This document shows positions 33,915 to 39,705 of a stretch of 39,705 bases of DNA, piece by piece. The notes under the pieces are model-generated. The model was given only the letters and a program-made list of their open reading frames with translations, ran no database searches and had not been told where the DNA came from. The translations under genes and the position numbers were made by a program. The DNA lies in NCBI GenBank assembly GCA_002720095.2, contig PBGP02000004.1, positions 1 to 39,705 of the forward strand, written 5' to 3'. Position 1 is the stretch's first letter; each line of letters opens with the position of its first letter. This DNA is from Methanobacteriota archaeon (lineage in GTDB: Archaea > Thermoplasmatota > Poseidoniia > Poseidoniales > Poseidoniaceae).

Positions 33915-35258
33915 ATGAAGACTAAATCAGGTTCAAAACACGTTAAATCTAATTCTTTAGAAATTTCTGAGGGTAATTTTGAAAAATTAAAATTTGAATC
34001 AATTAAAAAAACCCAAGAAAAGATTTTTTGGACCTTACCATCTTCAAAAAGTCATTTCATTCGATGGTTGTTTCTTTCCGCTCAAACACCTACTGAAACC
34101 TTGATTGGAATTAAACACAGCGTAGGTAAAGATATACTTTCGAGTGCAGATGTCCTCGAAAAATTAGGTGTTAAAATTAAAAAATACGAGGATTTTTGGG
34201 TAGTTAAAGGGTGTAATAAAGAAGAGTTCATCGAATATCCAGAACTTCTAGACTGTGGAAATAGTGCAACAGCTTTTCGTTTCCTGTGTTTTTTAGTATC
34301 TAGGAATGGAATTAAAGCAAGAATAACAGGAGATAAAAGTTTAATAAAACGAAATTATACAGAATTGTTTGAAATTTTAGAAAAAGGAGGTGTACTAATC
34401 GAAAGAGAATCAGAATCTATTTTTCCCGTAACCTTTTCAGGATTTTATAGTTCCAGTAAAATTAATGTTTTAACAACTAAAACCTCTCAGATTATTTCTG
34501 GTTTAGTGTTAACTATGCCTAGTTCTATAGAAAAATGCATATTTTTATTCAAGGATAAAATTATTTCTAGGTCATATTTCCAGTTAACACTTGATATTGC
34601 AATGATTTCTGGAGCCAAAATTACGTTTAATGATAAGAATTTGATAATTTTTCCATGGGTGCCAACTATTAATGATAAAATTGAGATACCATTAGACGAG
34701 TCATTATTAATTATGCCCATGTTGTTATCAAAATTACATAGTGTAGATGTTATCATCACGAATTGGAACAATAAAAAAGATATCTTAAACAATCATTTTT
34801 TATTAAATTCTTCATCAAATTTCGGTTTAAAGTTAAATAAAATAACCGAAGGCTTACTAATATCCAACTCTGGTAAAGGTGACTTTCTTGAGATTAACAT
34901 TGAAAATAAAATAGATTTACTGACTCCATTATTAGTATTGATGTCTCTTTCTAAAGGTGGTATTATTTCTGGCTTTAATCATGCTGTTAACAAGGAGTCT
35001 AATAGAGTCGAATCTACACTTTATTTATCAAATCAATTTGGTTTAGATGTAGATTTAGATATTAATTTTAAAATTTCTGAATCAATTATTTCCGTACCAA
35101 AAAATGATTTAATATCATTTAATGATCATCGTCTACAAATGACTGCAATGATTATGTTAAGTTATACTGGCGGAGCCATTGACTCGGAAAAATGGTATGA
35201 AGTAACAGATCCATTGTTTCTACAGAAATTAATTGATTCAAAAGTATGTGTTTGCTAA
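33915..35258 (+). CDS. aroA: EPSP synthase (3-phosphoshikimate 1-carboxyvinyltransferase), divergent
   Basis: Transfers enolpyruvate from PEP to shikimate 3-phosphate, the step before chorismate synthase. It is 447 residues and divergent, but shows LPSSKSHFIRW (K45, S46, R50), LDCGNSATAFRFL (115-124), SQIISGLVL and FNDHRLQMTAMIML. The PEP-site loop reads GNSAT where most glyphosate-sensitive enzymes have GN(A/S)GT, so the critical Gly (G96 in E. coli) is Ala118, and the Pro after the loop Arg (P101) is Phe. A poorly conserved Lys-rich extension of about 35 residues precedes the fold. It is separated from the rest of the shikimate genes and converges with mutL, sharing 4 bases. Confidence 0.9.
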   Translation: MKTKSGSKHVKSNSLEISEGNFEKLKFESIKKTQEKIFWTLPSSKSHFIRWLFLSAQTPTETLIGIKHSVGKDILSSADVLEKLGVKIKKYEDFWVVKGCNKEEFIEYPELLDCGNSATAFRFLCFLVSRNGIKARITGDKSLIKRNYTELFEILEKGGVLIERESESIFPVTFSGFYSSSKINVLTTKTSQIISGLVLTMPSSIEKCIFLFKDKIISRSYFQLTLDIAMISGAKITFNDKNLIIFPWVPTINDKIEIPLDESLLIMPMLLSKLHSVDVIITNWNNKKDILNNHFLLNSSSNFGLKLNKITEGLLISNSGKGDFLEINIENKIDLLTPLLVLMSLSKGGIISGFNHAVNKESNRVESTLYLSNQFGLDVDLDINFKISESIISVPKNDLISFNDHRLQMTAMIMLSYTGGAIDSEKWYEVTDPLFLQKLIDSKVCVC

Positions 35259-37174
35259 CCATGTCTCCCGAAATGTTTATCCAGTTCATTAATTGAAATT
35301 TTTAGGGCTGTAGGTCTGCCGTGTACGCATGCCCATGGGTTTTCTATTGTCCTCATGTCTGATAATAATCTTCGCATTTCAGCTAAACTGAGTATTTGAT
35401 TGGCTTTTACAGCACCTCTACAAGATTGCATAAATGCGATGTGGTCTTTCATTTTTTCTAATGTATTTAAATTTCTATTTTCATCACCTAAGTCCTGAAT
35501 TAAATCATTTAAAAATTCAATAATTTTTTCAGGTGGGATTGCGGATGGTTGAGAAATTAAATTCCATTTATTATCTTTCAATTCTTGTAATTTAAATCCT
35601 AATTGCTCAACTAAATTTTTCCTTGCTCTCAACCTTTCCGATTCGATAGGGTTTAATTCTAATTCAAGCGGTAGCAATCTTTTTTGTGGATTCCAATAAA
35701 TATTCGAGTATCTCAGTTTTTCAAATCTAATTCTTTCATGTAGTGCATGTTGATCGATTAAAAGTAATTCTTTTCCTTTTTGAACAACAATATATGTATT
35801 AGCAAATTGACATAATGGCTCCATTTCTCCTAATTCATTTTTGACATTTGAAGTATTCAATGGTTCATCTAAAGGACTTGTAGAATTTATTGATCCAGAA
35901 TATCTATGCAAATTCCTTTCCTCTATAGAAAGAGGATTTGAAATAGGTTTCGGATCTAAACCTGGAAGTGTTTTTTGATTACTTACAGATGAACTAATAT
36001 GTATTTTCTCTTTTTTTATGCTATCTTCTCCAATTAATTTATTTTCTAAGGTTAATTGATTACTTGCAGATTCTGCCCACTTTGGTTTTTGTATAGTTTT
36101 AGGTAAATCTGAAAAATAATTTTTTTCAGATTTAATTCCACTGAATTTACTATTGCCTTCTGGTGAAGTATGAACACTGGATAACGTGTAATTAATACAT
36201 CTTTCAAGTCTTTGTAGTACTCTCCAGGAATTTTTTAACCTTATTTCTCTTTTGGTGGGGTGAACATTTACATCTAAATCATTAGCAGGAATTTTTAGAT
36301 TCAATATCGCAATTGGGTGTCTTCCAACCATTAATCTAGTATGGTAACCTCTCTTAATTGCCTCAGAAAAAGGTTGGTTAGTTACAACTCTGTTATTTAC
36401 TAAAATATGTATGTCGTCATTTCTGCCCCGAGTTATTCCAGGAGGAGAAATCCAACCAGACCAAGATTCGTCACCAGGAACATTTAGATCGTTTGGAGGT
36501 TCTTTAAGCGGAATTAGTTTTGTCGCTGAAATACCTAATAAATCGAACAGCCTATCTCTTAAATCGTTTACCGCAGGCACATTAATTATCATTCTATCTT
36601 CATTTTTTAGCTTGAAAGAAATATTTGGGTGTGCCATAGCATGCTGCACGGTTAATTCAACAATTTTTGCAGACTCTGTTGCAGGCCTTCTCTGAAATGC
36701 AAGTCTAGCTGGAACATTAAAAAAAATGTCTTCAACTGTAATAATAGTACCTTTATTCATGGGATAGGGTTCAATTTTTCCGATGTCTCCTCCAGTGACG
36801 TTTAATCGAAACCCATCAGATTTATTTGCTCTACTAGCTACTGATAATTTTGATACTGCTGCAATTGAAGATAGAGCCTCTCCTCTAAATCCAAGAGTGT
36901 AAATAATGTTTAGGTCTTCAATTTGCGATAATTTACTTGTAGCATGTCTTTCTATAGAAAGAATCAAATCATTTTTTATAATTCCGTTTCCATTATCTGC
37001 GATTTTAATTAAATCGAAACCTCCATTTTCGATATCTATGATTATTTCTGTTGATTTTGCATCAATACTATTTTCAATCAGCTCCTTGATTACCTGTGCA
37101 GGTCTTTCGACTACTTCGCCAGCAGCAATCTTAGAAATTGTTTTTTCATCTAATTTTTTAATTCTATTCTCCAA
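35255..37174 (-). CDS. mutL: DNA mismatch repair protein MutL, with endonuclease motif
   Basis: GHKL ATPase coupling MutS mismatch recognition to strand removal, 639 residues. N-terminal motifs: AAGEVVERPAQVIKELIENS, DAKSTEI, IADNGNGI and TLGFRGEALSSI. A low-complexity linker (about 330-440) leads to the C-terminal dimerisation/endonuclease domain with DQHALHERIRFE, the DQHA(X)2E(X)4E metal-binding motif, and ACVHGRPT near the end, corresponding to CPHGRP. It should therefore nick DNA like Bacillus MutL rather than E. coli MutL. The start is TTG 37174, preceded by AGGAGGAAGG that overlaps the mutS stop, so the pair is coupled. Confidence 0.96.
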   Translation of the reverse strand: MENRIKKLDEKTISKIAAGEVVERPAQVIKELIENSIDAKSTEIIIDIENGGFDLIKIADNGNGIIKNDLILSIERHATSKLSQIEDLNIIYTLGFRGEALSSIAAVSKLSVASRANKSDGFRLNVTGGDIGKIEPYPMNKGTIITVEDIFFNVPARLAFQRRPATESAKIVELTVQHAMAHPNISFKLKNEDRMIINVPAVNDLRDRLFDLLGISATKLIPLKEPPNDLNVPGDESWSGWISPPGITRGRNDDIHILVNNRVVTNQPFSEAIKRGYHTRLMVGRHPIAILNLKIPANDLDVNVHPTKREIRLKNSWRVLQRLERCINYTLSSVHTSPEGNSKFSGIKSEKNYFSDLPKTIQKPKWAESASNQLTLENKLIGEDSIKKEKIHISSSVSNQKTLPGLDPKPISNPLSIEERNLHRYSGSINSTSPLDEPLNTSNVKNELGEMEPLCQFANTYIVVQKGKELLLIDQHALHERIRFEKLRYSNIYWNPQKRLLPLELELNPIESERLRARKNLVEQLGFKLQELKDNKWNLISQPSAIPPEKIIEFLNDLIQDLGDENRNLNTLEKMKDHIAFMQSCRGAVKANQILSLAEMRRLLSDMRTIENPWACVHGRPTALKISINELDKHFGRHG

Positions 37175-37177
37175 TTT

Positions 37178-37187
37178 CCTTCCTCCT
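37178..37187 (-). promoter_or_regulatory. strong Shine-Dalgarno deciding the mutL TTG start
   Basis: AGGAGGAAGG on the minus strand begins at the mutS stop codon (TAG at 37186-37188) and lies a few bases before TTG 37174. No ATG is available before the conserved N-terminus. Confidence 0.75.
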
Positions 37188-39705
37188 AATCTTTTTCATA
37201 ATTAATAATATTCTTCAAAGTGTAAATATTTTCAAGGGCTTCTTTTGGAGATAATGTATCAGGGTCAATATTTTTTAGTAGTTGAATAATCTTTTTGCCG
37301 ATTTCATCCGTATTATCTGTATTTGAAATACTGTTTGATTCCATCTCATTTGCAATCACATATCTAAGAATACTTGCTTGATTAGAATCTCTTTTGATTG
37401 GTTGTCCACTACCTGCTTTAGCTTGAGAAGCTTTATTTTCAAGGAATGACAAAAGTTCAATTGCTCTTTCGATAACATTTGACGGTAAACCTGCCAAAGC
37501 AGCAACTTGTACCCCGTAGGATTCATCACATGAACCGTCTTTTACATTGTAGAGAAATTTCAATCCGCTCTCTAGTTCTGCAATATTCACATGTACATTC
37601 TTAAATCCGTCTAATTTTTCTTCTAAACCCACTAACTGATGATAGTGAGTCGCAAATAAGGTCCTAGCTTTTACTCTTGAGTCTAAATCCTCACACACCG
37701 CCCAAGCTATAGATAAACCATCAAATGTAGAAGTTCCTCTACCAACTTCATCTAGAAGAATTAAGCTTTTTGAGGTAGCCCTTTTGAGTATGTGAGCTAC
37801 TTCTATCATTTCTAGCATGAATGTTGATCTTCCTCTTCGTAAATCATCATTAGCTCCTACTCTAGTGAAAATTCTGTCAACAATACCAATTCTTGCTCTT
37901 TTAGCAGGAATAAAAGAACCCATTTGGGCTAGAATAACTATCAATGCATTCTGTCTAAGGTAAGTAGATTTGCCACCCATGTTCGGCCCAGTAATTAGTA
38001 ATAATCTTCTCTTTTCATTCATTTTTAAATCATTACTTACATATTCTGGTATACTTTCTAATACAGGGTGTCTTCCCTGGACTATGTTAATTTCATTGTT
38101 TTGGCTTAATTCTGGTTTACACCAATTCCTACTTCTGGCAGTGTGTGCTAAACTTGAAATGACATCTAACGATGAAATGGAATCTGCGATGTTAATTAGT
38201 TGTTCTGAATAAAGGGTAAGTTCATCTCTTAAATCACAGAATAATTCATATTCTAAATTTTTACTTTTTTCATCAGCATTGAACAATATTTGTTCCATTT
38301 GTTTTAATTCATCAGTAATATACCTTTCAGCATTTGTCATTGTTTGCTTTCTTCTATAGTTAACAGGGACCTTATTTTTATGTGTGTTTGTAACTTCGAT
38401 AAACCATCCAAATTGTCTATTATGTCTTACTTTTAGAGATGGAATTTCTAGTCGTTCTCTTTCATTTTTCTCTAAATTATTTAACCAACTGATTCCTTGG
38501 GTAACTTTTTTCCTAAAATCATCTAATTCATCAGAATAATTGTCCCTAAAAATATTTCCATCTTTTATTCCAATCGGTTGTTCTTCAAGCAAAGCAGAAT
38601 TAATTTTTAATTTCATATGCTCTAGAACATCTAAATTTTCAGAGAGGTCTATTAAATAATCGTTATTTGATTCTTTTAGGATAGATTTAATAATTGGCAT
38701 TTTAACTAAAGTTGAAGAAATAGCAATCATATCCCTACTAGTTATTCTGCCATAAGATAATTTAGTCGCTAAACGTTCTAAGTCTCTCATTCCCTTCAAA
38801 GATTCTCTGATTTGGTGTAGTCTCCTGTTTGAAACCATTAAGTCATTGATTGCAGATTGTCTTTTGATGATGATTTGCATATCTTTTAAAGGTCTCATTA
38901 TCCAGTTTTTTAATCTCCTTTTGCCCATCCAAGTTCGTGTATTATCTATAGAGTGTAGTAATGAACCTTCTTTTTCATTATAAATAGTTTGAATTAACTC
39001 TAGGTTTTTTAAAGTTGTATTATCTAGAGTTACAATCTTCTCTTCATCTTGTAATGTAGGATTTCTTAGTTTTATTTTTTCTTTTTGATATAATTTACTT
39101 AGGTATGAGGTAGCAATTCCGAGCGCATCAATACAAATTTCTGAGTTGTCTAGACCCAAGGAACCTAAATCATTTAACTGGAAATGTTCTTTAACATATT
39201 TCAATGACTTTTTTGTACTAATTTCATGCTGTGAAATACTTACTGAGTCTATAGAAGCTGTTATTAGTTTGAAACTTTCATTTTTAGCGGTTCTACCACG
39301 CATTACTATTTCGCTAAGTTCCCATCTCAATAATTCATTGATGCATTGGTTAGTTGAATCTTTTCCTTTGAATTCCATAGACCAGACTTCACTAGTAGAA
39401 ACGTCTACTATTGAAATTCCAATTAAATCTTTCTTGATTATGATAGATGCTAGACGTGATGCTTTATCTTGGTCTAACAAATTCTCTTCAAACAGGCTTC
39501 CAGGTGTATAAACTCGTGTAACAATTCTTTCGAGTAATTTTGCACCAGGCCTCAGTTCATTTTCTTGTTCACAAAGAGTTACTTTGTATCCCTTTGAAAC
39601 CATTTTCCTAAGATTTTCTTCTAGGGCATGCCAAGGAAATCCAGCCATTGGTATTGGATTATCTGATTTTTTGTCTCTGCTTGTTAATGTAAGCCCAAGT
39701 TCTTT
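37186..39705 (-). CDS. mutS: DNA mismatch repair protein MutS (N-terminus outside window)
   Basis: Mismatch-binding ATPase. An internal ATG lies at 39648, but the frame stays open to the window edge and adds 19 residues, reading ELGLTLTSRDKK then NPIPMAGFPWHALE, a classic MutS domain I stretch, so the true start is beyond 39705. About 839 residues are visible. The Phe-x-Glu mismatch-recognition motif is outside the window. Seen here are connector and lever/clamp domains, then Walker A (ITGPNMGGKSTYLRQ), LDEVGRGTSTFDGLSIAW and FATHYHQLVGLE. It is followed by mutL after 11 bases. Bacterial-type MutSL is unusual among archaea but known from marine and halophilic lineages. Confidence 0.97.
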   Translation of the reverse strand, partial: KELGLTLTSRDKKSDNPIPMAGFPWHALEENLRKMVSKGYKVTLCEQENELRPGAKLLERIVTRVYTPGSLFEENLLDQDKASRLASIIIKKDLIGISIVDVSTSEVWSMEFKGKDSTNQCINELLRWELSEIVMRGRTAKNESFKLITASIDSVSISQHEISTKKSLKYVKEHFQLNDLGSLGLDNSEICIDALGIATSYLSKLYQKEKIKLRNPTLQDEEKIVTLDNTTLKNLELIQTIYNEKEGSLLHSIDNTRTWMGKRRLKNWIMRPLKDMQIIIKRQSAINDLMVSNRRLHQIRESLKGMRDLERLATKLSYGRITSRDMIAISSTLVKMPIIKSILKESNNDYLIDLSENLDVLEHMKLKINSALLEEQPIGIKDGNIFRDNYSDELDDFRKKVTQGISWLNNLEKNERERLEIPSLKVRHNRQFGWFIEVTNTHKNKVPVNYRRKQTMTNAERYITDELKQMEQILFNADEKSKNLEYELFCDLRDELTLYSEQLINIADSISSLDVISSLAHTARSRNWCKPELSQNNEINIVQGRHPVLESIPEYVSNDLKMNEKRRLLLITGPNMGGKSTYLRQNALIVILAQMGSFIPAKRARIGIVDRIFTRVGANDDLRRGRSTFMLEMIEVAHILKRATSKSLILLDEVGRGTSTFDGLSIAWAVCEDLDSRVKARTLFATHYHQLVGLEEKLDGFKNVHVNIAELESGLKFLYNVKDGSCDESYGVQVAALAGLPSNVIERAIELLSFLENKASQAKAGSGQPIKRDSNQASILRYVIANEMESNSISNTDNTDEIGKKIIQLLKNIDPDTLSPKEALENIYTLKNIINYEKD

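Overview
The window looks like a chromosome fragment from an AT-rich, streamlined marine euryarchaeon, most likely Candidatus Poseidoniia (Marine Group II/III). The archaeal markers are ADH synthase plus type II dehydroquinate synthase, a GHMP-type shikimate kinase, PurP, RNA polymerase subunit Rpo6/K, KaiC-like ATPases, archaeal type IV pilin-like N-termini and a class II tRNA-Ser. Heme A biosynthesis (CtaA/CtaB) indicates aerobic respiration. Large calcium-binding (thrombospondin type 3-like) surface proteins and bacterial-type MutS/MutL fit that group. The taxon is an inference; no marker phylogeny could be run.

Layout. 1-4950 (+): the tail of an unknown gene, then two membrane-anchored surface proteins with calcium-binding repeats (one with a choice-of-anchor-V/Reeler-like head and a CXCH motif, one a GDSL esterase/lipase). 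Both end in the same small 'WWDG' cytoplasmic tail. 4945-10909 (-): shikimate operon in pathway order, ADH synthase, DHQ synthase II, shikimate kinase and chorismate synthase, followed by NFACT/Rqc2. 11000-16725 (+): an apparent operon of a two-TM ectodomain protein with CD36-like motifs, a LolD/MacB-type ATPase, a duplicated FtsX-type permease and a small membrane protein. 16729-17814 (-): tryptophan 2,3-dioxygenase. 17908-21267 (+): a 1119-residue repeat/TSP3 surface protein with a cytoplasmic EF-hand. 21282-21926 (-): a methyltransferase. 22046-23158 (+): PurP. 23159-23437 (-): Rpo6. 23516-25593 (+): CtaA and CtaB. 25639-25724: tRNA-Ser(GCU). 25731-28820 (-): a 1029-residue CARDB-type surface protein. 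29010-32831 (+): two pilin-like proteins bracketing three KaiC/RecA-like proteins, two of which lack a usable Walker A. 32832-33851 (-): MoaA. 33915-35258 (+): EPSP synthase. 35255-39705 (-): mutS (cut by the window end) and mutL.

The two best candidates for an undescribed system are (i) the CD36-like protein with its LolCDE/MacB-like ABC transporter, suggestive of lipid or lipoprotein handling at the cell surface, and (ii) the pilin / KaiC triad / pilin cluster, reminiscent of ArlH(FlaH)-type regulation but with no secretion ATPase or platform gene in view. Other notable points are an EPSP synthase with alanine at the glyphosate-determining glycine, a tryptophan dioxygenase with Asn at the usual active-site His, and extreme gene packing: five of six convergent gene pairs abut, overlap or leave 3 bases or fewer to 14 bases, and no gap exceeds about 200 bases.
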